A program made the translations under genes and the position numbers. From positions 4,667,199 through 4,731,198 of the forward strand of contig NZ_CP054919.1 in assembly GCF_013364235.1 (NCBI RefSeq): 64,000 bases of DNA, read 5' to 3'. This DNA comes from Kitasatospora sp. NA04385 (GTDB lineage: Bacteria > Actinomycetota > Actinomycetes > Streptomycetales > Streptomycetaceae). This document shows, in pieces, positions 24,178 through 31,889 of the stretch (the stretch's first letter is position 1; the number at the start of each line of letters is the position of its first letter). Below the pieces are notes generated by a model that did not search any database, was not told the DNA's origin, and saw only the letters and a list, made by a program, of their open reading frames with translations.

Positions 24178-24675
24178 TCAGCGGCAGGGCTCGGCGGACG
24201 GGGGAGAGGCCGGGTAGCAGGGGTGCCCGGCGTCGACCACGGTGGTGCCGGTGGTGCCGGGGCCGTCGGCGGGGTGCTCCCCGGCGGGCAGCTCGGCCCA
24301 GACGACCTTGCCGTGCGGGGTGGGGTGGTAGTAGCCCCAGCGGGAGGAGAGCTCGTCGACCAGGTGCAGGCCGCGGCCGCCGGTGGCCTCGGGGCCGGCC
24401 GCGCGGGGGCGGGGCGGATGGGGGTCCTGGTCGCCGACCTGGACCAGCAGGGAGCCTTCGTCCAGCACCAGGGAGAGGGTGAAGCCGTTCGGGCCGCAGC
24501 GGGCCCGGACCGCGTTGGTGGCCAGTTCGGAGACCACCAGCCGGGCGGCGTCGGAGAGTTCCCCCTCGGCCCGCCAGCACTGCAGCACCTGCACGGTGTG
24601 GCGGCGGGCCCCGGTGACCGATTCGGGGGTGCTGTCGAGCGTCAACAGGCTGAGTCGCGGCCGACTTCGGGACAT
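24178..24675 (-). CDS. ATP-binding anti-sigma-factor-like protein (HATPase_c_2)
   Basis: 165 residues from ATG 24675 with GGGAGG upstream; an in-frame ATG at 24738 is less likely. The histidine-kinase-like ATPase boxes are LSDAARLVVSELATNAVRA (N box) and VGDQDPHPPRPRAAGPEATGGRGLHLVDELSSRWGYY (G1/G2 region). The fold is that of RsbW/SpoIIAB-type kinases, which in streptomycetes are numerous orphans. No sigma factor or antagonist is next to it. Confidence 0.85.
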   Translation of the reverse strand: MSRSRPRLSLLTLDSTPESVTGARRHTVQVLQCWRAEGELSDAARLVVSELATNAVRARCGPNGFTLSLVLDEGSLLVQVGDQDPHPPRPRAAGPEATGGRGLHLVDELSSRWGYYHPTPHGKVVWAELPAGEHPADGPGTTGTTVVDAGHPCYPASPPSAEPCR

Positions 24676-24865
24676 CGCGGGCCTCCCGGCAGGATGCGGA
24701 CGGGTACCAGCCGACGGCAGGAGACGACCCGTGTTCACCAGCCTCCTCCGGCGTACCGACGGCCCGCCACGGTCGGAAGTCCCCGGGGTGCGGGCACTTC
24801 GGAGCGGGCGGGCCGGTCGGAGGTGGGTAGGGAGCGTTAACCGACACGGGGTCAGCCGGGGGAGT

Positions 24866-25675
24866 TCAGCCGCGGCGGGGCTCCCAGCGCAGCAGCCGGC
24901 GGGAGAGTGCCGCGGCCGCGGCCAGCCAGGCGAACAGCAGCAGCAGCGACGGCCCGGCGGACGTCCAGCCGTGCAGCAGGTCCACCTCCCGCAGCGGGCC
25001 GCCGGCCCAGGTCTCCGCGCCGAACTCGCGGCCGAACCAGGCCGTCCGCAGTCCCCGGACCACCGGGGAGAGCGGCAGTGCGCCGGACGGCCCGCGCAGC
25101 CAGTCCGGCAGGCCCGCGACCGGGGTGAACACGCCCGCGCCGAACATGCACAGCACCAGCACCGGCGTCGCCACCAGCGGCGCCGACTCGGTGGACGGCG
25201 TCACCCCCGACAGGGCCACCGCCAGCACCGAGAACAGCAGGTAGCCGCCGAGCAGGACGAGCAGCAGCAGCACCGGATCGGCCGGCAGCGGCGCGCCGAA
25301 CCAGCCCACCGCGACACCGCCCAGCACCAGCGCCTGGATCAGCACCACCACCCCGCCCGCGCCCAACTGCCCGGCGAAGACCGCGCTCGGCGGGCACTCG
25401 GTGCCGCGCAGCCGCTTCAGCACCAGCTCCTCGCGGCGTGCCACCACGCTGCCCAGCAGGTTGACGAACGAGGTCACCAGCGCCAGGCCGAGCAGCCCCA
25501 CCGCCACGTATCCGGCGGCGTTCACCCCGCCGATCTCCTGGTCGCGCAGCGGCGCGGCGATCACCAGGTTGAGCAGCACCGGCAGCAGGAACCCGATGAA
25601 GGTGGAGCGCCGGTTGCGCCAGAACACCTTCCAGGACAGGGCGAACTGCCCCTTGGCGTACGTGAACCAGCTCAT
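24866..25675 (-). CDS. ABC-2 type transporter permease
   Basis: 269 residues, six hydrophobic segments, with the ABC-2 pattern (WRNRRSTFIGFLLPVLLNLVIAAPL near the N-terminus, GVFTPVAGLPDWLRGPSGALPLSPVVRGLRTAWFG near the end). It overlaps the ATPase gene by ATGA. Together they form an exporter that diverges from the RiPP operon across a dyad, so self-protection or export of the peptide is a reasonable inference. Confidence 0.88.
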   Translation of the reverse strand: MSWFTYAKGQFALSWKVFWRNRRSTFIGFLLPVLLNLVIAAPLRDQEIGGVNAAGYVAVGLLGLALVTSFVNLLGSVVARREELVLKRLRGTECPPSAVFAGQLGAGGVVVLIQALVLGGVAVGWFGAPLPADPVLLLLVLLGGYLLFSVLAVALSGVTPSTESAPLVATPVLVLCMFGAGVFTPVAGLPDWLRGPSGALPLSPVVRGLRTAWFGREFGAETWAGGPLREVDLLHGWTSAGPSLLLLFAWLAAAAALSRRLLRWEPRRG

Positions 25676-26667
25676 CGGGACGCTCCGAGGGGAGTACCGG
25701 CGGGGGACGGGGTGGCGGACGACTCGGCGGACGAGTCGGACGAGTCGGGGGAGTGGCGGTCGGCGAGGTCGAGGAAGACGTCCTCCAGCGAGCCGGCGCG
25801 CACCTCCAGGCCGTCCAGTTCGAGGTTCCGGGCCGCCGCCCAGGCGTGCAGCGCGGCCAGCGCGGGCGCCGAGCGGGGCACCCGGTAGACCGCCCGGCCG
25901 TCCGACAACGAGGGCGCGGCGCCCAGCAGTTCGGGCAGCGCGGCGAGGCCGAGGCCGGGCGGCAGCGGGAGGGTGATCAGGTCGCCCCGGCCGGACAGCA
26001 CCTCGGCGACGGTGCCCGCGGCGGCGATCACGCCCCGGTCCATGATGGCCACCCGGTCGGCCAACTGCTGGGCCTCCTCCAGGTAGTGGGTGGTCAGCAC
26101 CACCGTGCTGCCGCCCGCCCGCAGCTCCTCCACCAGCCGCCAGGTGGCGCGCCGGGCCTCCGGGTCCATGCCGGTGGTCGGCTCGTCCAGGAACAGCAGT
26201 TCCGGCTCGTTCAGCACGGCCAGCGCCAGGTCCAGGCGGCGGCGCTCGCCGCCGGACAGCTGGCCGACCCGGGTGCCGGCCCGCGCCTCCAGCCCGACCT
26301 TCGCCAGTACCTCGGCGGTCGGCCGGGCCCGGCTGGTGAAGGCGCGCCAGCAGTCGACCGTCTCCTTGACGGTCAACTCCTTGAAGAAGCCGCCCTCCTG
26401 GAGCATCGCGCCGGTGCGCCGGCGGACCTCGGGGCCGGCCGTGAACGGGTCCAGCCCGAAGACCCGGACGCGCCCCGAGGTCGGCGGGTGGTAGCCCTCC
26501 AGGACCTCCAGGGTGGTGGTCTTGCCCGCGCCGTTGGTGCCGAGCAGGGCGAAGAGTTCGCCGCGGGCGATGGAGAAGGAGACGCCGCGCACCGCCTCGT
26601 AGTCTCCGTAGGAGCGCCGCAGGTCCACTACCTCCACGGCCGGGAATTTCTCGGAAAGAGGTGTCAT
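25672..26667 (-). CDS. ABC transporter ATP-binding protein
   Basis: 331 residues from ATG 26667 (start MTPLSEKFPAVEVVDL); an ATG at 26712 in frame would add 15 residues, and neither has a strong RBS. Walker A GTNGAGKTT, Q-loop MLQEGG, signature LSGGERRRLDLA, Walker B LLFLDEPTTGMD and switch His TTHYLEEA are intact. The DrrA-like C-terminal extension ends in an Asp/Ser-rich tail. Partner permease overlaps downstream. Confidence 0.9.
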   Translation of the reverse strand: MTPLSEKFPAVEVVDLRRSYGDYEAVRGVSFSIARGELFALLGTNGAGKTTTLEVLEGYHPPTSGRVRVFGLDPFTAGPEVRRRTGAMLQEGGFFKELTVKETVDCWRAFTSRARPTAEVLAKVGLEARAGTRVGQLSGGERRRLDLALAVLNEPELLFLDEPTTGMDPEARRATWRLVEELRAGGSTVVLTTHYLEEAQQLADRVAIMDRGVIAAAGTVAEVLSGRGDLITLPLPPGLGLAALPELLGAAPSLSDGRAVYRVPRSAPALAALHAWAAARNLELDGLEVRAGSLEDVFLDLADRHSPDSSDSSAESSATPSPAGTPLGASR

Positions 26668-26735
26668 GCATGCAGCGTGACGCGTCCGGGCGGAGGACGG
26701 CAAGTAGCGCATCGCCGCAGGTCAGAACATGTGCA

Positions 26736-26761
26736 AAATGTCATCTCGGGTGGTGACATTT
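26736..26761. promoter_or_regulatory. TGACAT inverted repeat between ABC exporter and RiPP operon
   Basis: AAATGTCA (26736-26743) and TGACATTT (26754-26761) form an 8-bp dyad with a 10-base spacer; a further TGACAT lies at 26777-26782. The site is 69 bases before the ABC ATPase start and about 190 bases before the precursor ATG. It may coordinate both divergent units. The regulator is unknown; LuxR-type proteins encoded at 41363 and 43267 are candidates. Bases 26820-26935 form a purine-rich leader. Confidence 0.5.
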
Positions 26762-26947
26762 ACGCCCCGCGGAATCTGACATCTCCTACTGCACGGGCTT
26801 TCGGAACTCGGTCATAGTTGAGACATCGCCGAGAGCGGAACCGGGAAAAGCGAAAGCCGGACCGGGAAAGCAGGAGGCGGGAAAAGGAAAACCGAGGCGA
26901 CCGACCCGGGAAGCGGGCCGGAGCCGCGAAACACGAGGGAGATTCCC

Positions 26948-27112
26948 ATGGCGCAGAACGAGATCAACAAGGACGAGCAGTTCGACATCGAGGTCGAGGA
27001 GCTGGACACCGTCAACGGCGGCGTCTCCGTCTCCTCCCTGCTCTCCGCCGCCTGCCCGGTGTCGAGCTTCAGCTCGGTGTCGAACTCCGTCGCCGAGGTC
27101 TCGGCCGAGTAA
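26948..27112 (+). CDS. RiPP precursor peptide (double-Gly leader, Ser-rich core)
   Basis: 54 residues, too short for usual gene finding. RBS GAGGGAG at 26935-26941. Leader residues 1-25 carry QFDIEVEELDTVNGG: FDIEVEEL resembles the FxLD-type motif read by RiPP recognition elements of azole and thiopeptide systems, and NGG is a C39-peptidase cleavage site. The predicted core of 29 residues (26-54) has eleven Ser, no Thr and a single Cys (VSVSSLLSAACP, then VSSFSSVSNSVAEVSAE). Ser and Cys are substrates for azoline formation and dehydration by the enzymes encoded downstream. The next genes encode the matching peptidase-exporter and modification enzymes. Confidence 0.88.
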   Translation: MAQNEINKDEQFDIEVEELDTVNGGVSVSSLLSAACPVSSFSSVSNSVAEVSAE

Positions 27113-27122
27113 TTCGGGTCCT

Positions 27123-27162
27123 GTGCGGGGGTGGTCCGCTCTCCGGCGGCCCACCCCCGCAC
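27123..27162 (+). terminator. Strong hairpin after the precursor gene (attenuating terminator)
   Basis: GTGCGGGGGTGG (27123-27134) pairs perfectly with CCACCCCCGCAC (27151-27162), loop 16 bases with an inner CCG/CGG pair. It lies 11 bases after the precursor stop and before the P450 RBS. Such hairpins give partial read-through and high precursor-to-enzyme ratios in RiPP operons. Confidence 0.8.
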
Positions 27163-27217
27163 CCCGCACCGGCCCCCAACGACCCAGCCATACCGCCAGA
27201 TTGAAGGAGAGCCGGGC

Positions 27218-28564
27218 ATGGACAGCCTCCGGCACGAGCTGACGCGGTTCATCCAGCAGCCCGCCGCTCAGCAGGACCCACCCGCGCTCTACCGCCGGCT
27301 GCTGGCCGAGGCGCCCGTCCTGGACCTCGGCCCGCTGTACGTGGTCTCCGGGCACCAGGAGATCCTCACCGTCCTGATGAACCCGGGCACCAACGTCGAC
27401 CCGACCACCGTCGGACTGCCCAGGGCCGGTAACACCGCGCTGCTGAAGGTGGTCAACCGGATGCTGCCGATGCGCGACGGCGCCGACCACACCCGGCTCA
27501 AGCGGCTCGCCACCGCCGCGTTCAGCCACCGCAGGCTGGAGCAGATGCGCGAGCGGATCGAGACCACCGCCGCCCGGCTGCTCGCCCCGCTGATCGCCTC
27601 CGGCTCCTTCGAGCTCGTCGCCGACCTGGCCGTTCCGCTGCCGGTCGCCGTCTCCTGCGCCATCCTCGACGTCCCCGACTCCGAGCAGGGCCGGATCACC
27701 GGCTGGGCGGGCCTGGTCGCCCGCGCGATGCTCGATCCCTTCGGCACCGGGCCCGAAGCCGCCGAACTGGACGCCGAGTTCGCCGCGTTCCACTCCTACG
27801 TCGAGGAGCTGTGCGCCGCGCGGGCCGCCGCCCCCGGCGACGACCTGATCAGCCGGCTGACCGTCGCGCGCGGCGAGGGCCGGCTCGACACCGAGGAACT
27901 GCTCGCCTTCGTGGTGATGCTGCTAGCCAACGGTCTGGAGACGCTCACCTCCGGACTGGCCGTCGCCGCCTGGGAGTTGATCCGAACCCCCGGCCTGGCC
28001 GCCCGGGTCCGCAACCGGCCCGCGCTGGCCGACGCCGTGTTCGACGAGGCCCAGCGGCTCGGCAGCCCCGTGCGCGCCAGCGCCCGGGCCCTGACCCGCG
28101 AGGTCGTGCTCGGCGACACCGTCGTCCCGGCGGGCAGCGTCGCCATGCTGCTGTACGCCGCCGCCAACCGGGACCCGCGCCGCTTCGCCGACCCCGACCG
28201 CTTCGACCCCGACCGGCCCGAGCGCCAGCACCTCGCCTTCGGCCACGGCCCGCACCACTGCCTGGGCGCCCCGCTCTCGCTGATCGCCGGCTCCGCCGTC
28301 CTGCGCGGCCTTGCCGAGGCCGACGCCGTACGGGAGTTGAGCACCACCCTGACCGAGTCCACCGCCCGCCTGAACGAGCAGTTCGCCTTCGGCGGGGTCC
28401 GCGAACTGCCGGTGGCCTGCCCGCTGCGGACCGCGCCGCCGGTTGAACCGCAGGTCGAATCGCAGATCGAACCGCCGTCCGCGCCGCCGTCCGCGCCGCC
28501 GTCCGCGCCGCCGTCCGCGACGCCGTCCGCGCCGCTGTCCGAACCGCTGGAGGTGGCGGCATGA
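27218..28564 (+). CDS. Cytochrome P450
   Basis: 448 residues from ATG 27218 after AAGGAGAG. The I-helix segment VVMLLANGLETLTSG has the acidic residue Glu-Thr of ExT, the K-helix shows EAQR, and the heme loop is FGHGPHHCLGAPL with Cys348 as iron ligand. It is a soluble bacterial CYP that needs a ferredoxin encoded elsewhere. The C-terminus carries an unusual SAPP-type repeat tail of about 40 residues. In this operon it should oxidise the modified peptide (hydroxylation, cross-link or similar). It overlaps the HlyD-like gene by ATGA. Confidence 0.92.
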   Translation: MDSLRHELTRFIQQPAAQQDPPALYRRLLAEAPVLDLGPLYVVSGHQEILTVLMNPGTNVDPTTVGLPRAGNTALLKVVNRMLPMRDGADHTRLKRLATAAFSHRRLEQMRERIETTAARLLAPLIASGSFELVADLAVPLPVAVSCAILDVPDSEQGRITGWAGLVARAMLDPFGTGPEAAELDAEFAAFHSYVEELCAARAAAPGDDLISRLTVARGEGRLDTEELLAFVVMLLANGLETLTSGLAVAAWELIRTPGLAARVRNRPALADAVFDEAQRLGSPVRASARALTREVVLGDTVVPAGSVAMLLYAAANRDPRRFADPDRFDPDRPERQHLAFGHGPHHCLGAPLSLIAGSAVLRGLAEADAVRELSTTLTESTARLNEQFAFGGVRELPVACPLRTAPPVEPQVESQIEPPSAPPSAPPSAPPSATPSAPLSEPLEVAA

Positions 28565-29433
28565 GCACCGTGACCGAACCCGAGCAGAACACCGACGCAC
28601 CGGACGCGAAGGCGCCGGACGTCGAGGCACTGGATACCGGAACGCCGAGCACCGGGACGCCGGACGCCAAGGCGCAGCAGTCGCGCACCGCCGTAGCCGC
28701 CGCGCGGGCCGCCGCCGTGCTGGAGCCCGGACTCGACCAGCCCGTGCGGCTGGTCGGGACCCGGCTGTGGCTGGCCGGTGCCGCTCTGGTGCTGGCCGTC
28801 GGCGCGGGCGCGAGCTGGGCGGTGTGGGGCAGGCTCCCGCACACCATGACCGTGCACGCCGTCGCCGCGCACGGCGACGCCCCCGTCCGGGTGGCCGCCG
28901 AACGCGCGGGCAGCGTCGTCGAGTTCGAGGTGCGTCCGGGCGAGCGGGTGGCGGCCGGGCAGGTGCTGGCGCTGGTCGGTGACGGCACGGACACCGCCCG
29001 GCTGACCGCCCCCGAAGCCGGCACCGTGAGCGCCCTGCTGGTCGCCCCCGGCGATCAACTCGCGCCGGGAAAACCCGTGTTGACCCTGGACCCGGCCGCC
29101 GCGCCGGCCACCGTCCGGCTGCTGCTGGACAACCCGCGGGACGCGGCGAAGCTCGCCCCCGGCCTGCCCGTGCTCGTCCCGGCACCCGGCGGAGGAGCGG
29201 TGCGCGCCGTCGTCGACCGGGTCGAGGCGCTGCCCGTCCGCGCCGACTCGCTCGACGGCACCCTCCCGGTCGCCGTCCCCGGCCTGCCCGCCGGCAGTGC
29301 CCCCGTCTGGGTGGCGTACGCCCGGCTCCCGCAGGGCGTCGTGCTGGACGGCCCGCTGGCGCTGGACGTCCGGGTCGACCTCGGCAGCCGGCACCCGTAC
29401 CAGGCGGTCCTCGGACAGGAGGCCAAGCGATGA
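28561..29433 (+). CDS. HlyD-like membrane-fusion/adaptor protein of the peptide exporter
   Basis: 290 residues. A charged N-terminal part of about 65 residues precedes one transmembrane helix (LWLAGAALVLAVGAGASWAVW). Two lipoyl-like half motifs follow (VRVAAERAGSVVEFEVRPGERVAAGQVLALVGDG and LTAPEAGTVSALLVAPGDQLAPGKPVLTLDP), the pattern of NHLM-type secretion HlyD proteins. It should bridge the two ABC proteins encoded next. ATGA overlaps on both sides show a tight operon. Confidence 0.88.
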   Translation: MSTVTEPEQNTDAPDAKAPDVEALDTGTPSTGTPDAKAQQSRTAVAAARAAAVLEPGLDQPVRLVGTRLWLAGAALVLAVGAGASWAVWGRLPHTMTVHAVAAHGDAPVRVAAERAGSVVEFEVRPGERVAAGQVLALVGDGTDTARLTAPEAGTVSALLVAPGDQLAPGKPVLTLDPAAAPATVRLLLDNPRDAAKLAPGLPVLVPAPGGGAVRAVVDRVEALPVRADSLDGTLPVAVPGLPAGSAPVWVAYARLPQGVVLDGPLALDVRVDLGSRHPYQAVLGQEAKR

Positions 29434-31889
29434 AGCCCGTCCGGGCCGCCACCGCCGAGCCGCCCGTCACCGAACCGCGCACCGCCAACAGCGGCCCGGC
29501 CGCACCGGAGACCGGAACGGCGAACCCGCCGAAGGCGACCGGTAAGGCCGGGAAGGCCGGGAAGGCCGGAAAGACCGGAGCGGCCGGGAAGGCCAAGAAG
29601 CGCAGCTACCTGCGCACGCCCGTCGTGCCGCAGATGGAGGAGCAGGACTGCGGGGCGGCCTGCCTCGCCGTGGTGCTCGGCGCGTTCGGGCGGCGGGTGA
29701 CGCTGAACGAGGCGTCCCGCGCCTGCGGGGTCAGCCGGGACGGGGTCAGCGCGGCCGCCGTCGCCCGCGCCGCCGGACGGTACGGGCTGCTGGCCCGCGG
29801 CCGCCGGGTGGTGCGCCGCGAGGACGAGCGGCTGGAGGGCCTCGACGCGGTGCCGGTGCCGTCGATGGTGCTGGTCACCGGCCCGCACTTCGCCGTCTTC
29901 GAGGGCGTCAAGCGCGGCCGGGTGCACGTCAACGACCCCTCGCTGGGCTCCTACTCGGCCACCCCGGCCGAGTTCTGGGAGTCGTTCGCGGGCATCGCCG
30001 TCGGTTTCGAGCCCGGCCCCGACTTCGAACGCGGCGGCCGCCGCTTCCCGCTGCTGCGCTCGCTCACCGCCCGGATGCGGCCGTACGCCTGGCCGATGCT
30101 GGTCGCGGTGCTGGTCGGCATGCTGATGACGGTGCCCGGCGTGGCCTCCGCGTTCCTGCTGCGCACCTACCTGGCCGCCGTGGTCAACGGCGGCGCGAGC
30201 GGCTGGGCGCTGCCGCTGACCCTGGCCGGGGCGGCCGTCACCGGCCTCGTCCTGGCCGGGAACTGGCTGCGCTCCGCGATGGTCAACCGGGTGCTGGAGG
30301 CGATGGCCGCCCGCTCCTCGGCGGCCTTCCTGTGGCGGATGCTGCGGCTGCCCGGCGCGTTCTTCCACCGCCGCCAACTCGGCGGCCTGGTCACCCGCGT
30401 CCAGCTCAACGACGGCCTGGCCAACCTGCTCTCCTACCGGGTGGCGGGCGCCGCCTCCTCGCTGGCCGCCGCCGCCGTGCACCTGACCGCGCTGCTCTGG
30501 CTCGCCCCGAAGCTCGCCGTCATCCCTGTCGCCGTCGCGGTGCTGGACGCGCTGGCGCTGCGCTCCGCGGACCGGCGGCGCGGCGGCATGATCCACCGGC
30601 TGCACGCCGAGGGCCACAAGCGCGACGGCGTCGCCTTCGCCGGGGTGTCGGCGATCGAGACGGTCAAGGCGGAGGGCGCGGAGGACGCGCTGTTCCGCTC
30701 CTGGGCCGGCTGGCAGGCCCGCGCCGCGCACACCGGGCAGCGGGTCGCCGAAACCGTCCTGGTGCCGCTCTCGCTGCCCGGCGCGCTCAACTCCGCCGCC
30801 GCGGCCGCCGCCGTGATCGCCGGAACCGCCCTGCTGCTGGCCGGCTCGCTCTCCTTCGGCACCCTGCTGGCCTTCCTGCTGCTGCTCAACGGCTTCCTCC
30901 TGCCGGTCTCCCAACTGGTCGGCACCGGATCGGAGTTCACCGTCGCCCGGGCGCAGAACGCGCTGCTGGAGGACATCGAGACCAGTGAGGTCGACCCGTA
31001 CCTCGCCCCGGTCCTCGACGCCCCGGCCGAACCCGCCCGGCTGCGCGGCGAACTCGAACTGCGCGACCTGGAGTTCGGCTACGACCCCAACCGGCCGCCC
31101 GCCCTCACCGGGATCTCGCTGCGGATCGCCCCCGGCGAATGGGTCGCCGTGGTCGGCGGCAGCGGCAGCGGCAAGTCCACGCTGGCCCGGCTCGCGGCCG
31201 GCGTGCTGCGCCCCTGGAAGGGCGAGGTGCTGCTCGACGGGCGCCCCCGCGACGACTGGCACCGCGGTGTCGTCACCGGCCAGGTCGCCTACGTGGAACA
31301 GCAGTTGCGCCTCTTCGAGGGCACCGTCCGGGAGAACCTGACGCTCTGGGACCCCTCGGTCGGCGAGGACGCCCTGCACCGGGCCCTGGCCGACGCCGAG
31401 GCCGCCGAACTGGTCCGCCGCCGCGGCGGGTTGGACGCTCCGATCGACGAGGATGCCCGCAACTGGTCCGGCGGCGAACGCCAACGCATCGAGATCGCCA
31501 GGGCGTTGGCCCTCGACCCGGCGCTGGTCGTGCTCGACGAGGCCACCAGCGCCCTGGACGCCCACACCGAGGCCGCCGTCAACGCGCACCTGCGCCGCCG
31601 CGGCGTCAGCTGCCTCGTCCTGGCCCACCGCCTCAGCACCATCCGGGCCGCCGACCGGGTCGTGGTGATCCGGGCCGGCCGGATCGTCCAGCAGGGCCCG
31701 CCGGCCGAACTCGCCGACCAGGACGGCCCCTACCGGGAGCTGCTGCGCGAGGCGGAGCGGACGGCGCCGACCGCCACCACCGACCCGGCCCCGGCCGCCG
31801 AGACCCCGCAGGCCGCCGAGACCCCCGAGACCCCCGAGACCCCCCAGAGCACCGACAAGCAGCCCGTCCGGACGGAGGAGCAGGCATGA
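29430..31889 (+). CDS. C39 peptidase-containing ABC exporter (NHLM/NHLP type, subunit 1)
   Basis: 819 residues. After a Lys/Ala/Gly-rich tail (KAGKAGKAGKTGAAGK) comes the C39 cysteine peptidase: EEQDCGAAC with Cys74 catalytic, GPHFAVFEG with the His and VNDPSLG with the Asp. Six membrane helices follow, then an ATPase with GGSGSGKST, signature WSGGERQRIEIA, Walker B LVVLDEATSALD and switch His LAHRLS. The peptidase cuts after Gly-Gly, matching the leader NGG of the precursor, and the transporter exports the core. A Thr/Pro/Glu-rich C-terminal tail is present. Confidence 0.92.
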   Translation: MKPVRAATAEPPVTEPRTANSGPAAPETGTANPPKATGKAGKAGKAGKTGAAGKAKKRSYLRTPVVPQMEEQDCGAACLAVVLGAFGRRVTLNEASRACGVSRDGVSAAAVARAAGRYGLLARGRRVVRREDERLEGLDAVPVPSMVLVTGPHFAVFEGVKRGRVHVNDPSLGSYSATPAEFWESFAGIAVGFEPGPDFERGGRRFPLLRSLTARMRPYAWPMLVAVLVGMLMTVPGVASAFLLRTYLAAVVNGGASGWALPLTLAGAAVTGLVLAGNWLRSAMVNRVLEAMAARSSAAFLWRMLRLPGAFFHRRQLGGLVTRVQLNDGLANLLSYRVAGAASSLAAAAVHLTALLWLAPKLAVIPVAVAVLDALALRSADRRRGGMIHRLHAEGHKRDGVAFAGVSAIETVKAEGAEDALFRSWAGWQARAAHTGQRVAETVLVPLSLPGALNSAAAAAAVIAGTALLLAGSLSFGTLLAFLLLLNGFLLPVSQLVGTGSEFTVARAQNALLEDIETSEVDPYLAPVLDAPAEPARLRGELELRDLEFGYDPNRPPALTGISLRIAPGEWVAVVGGSGSGKSTLARLAAGVLRPWKGEVLLDGRPRDDWHRGVVTGQVAYVEQQLRLFEGTVRENLTLWDPSVGEDALHRALADAEAAELVRRRGGLDAPIDEDARNWSGGERQRIEIARALALDPALVVLDEATSALDAHTEAAVNAHLRRRGVSCLVLAHRLSTIRAADRVVVIRAGRIVQQGPPAELADQDGPYRELLREAERTAPTATTDPAPAAETPQAAETPETPETPQSTDKQPVRTEEQA

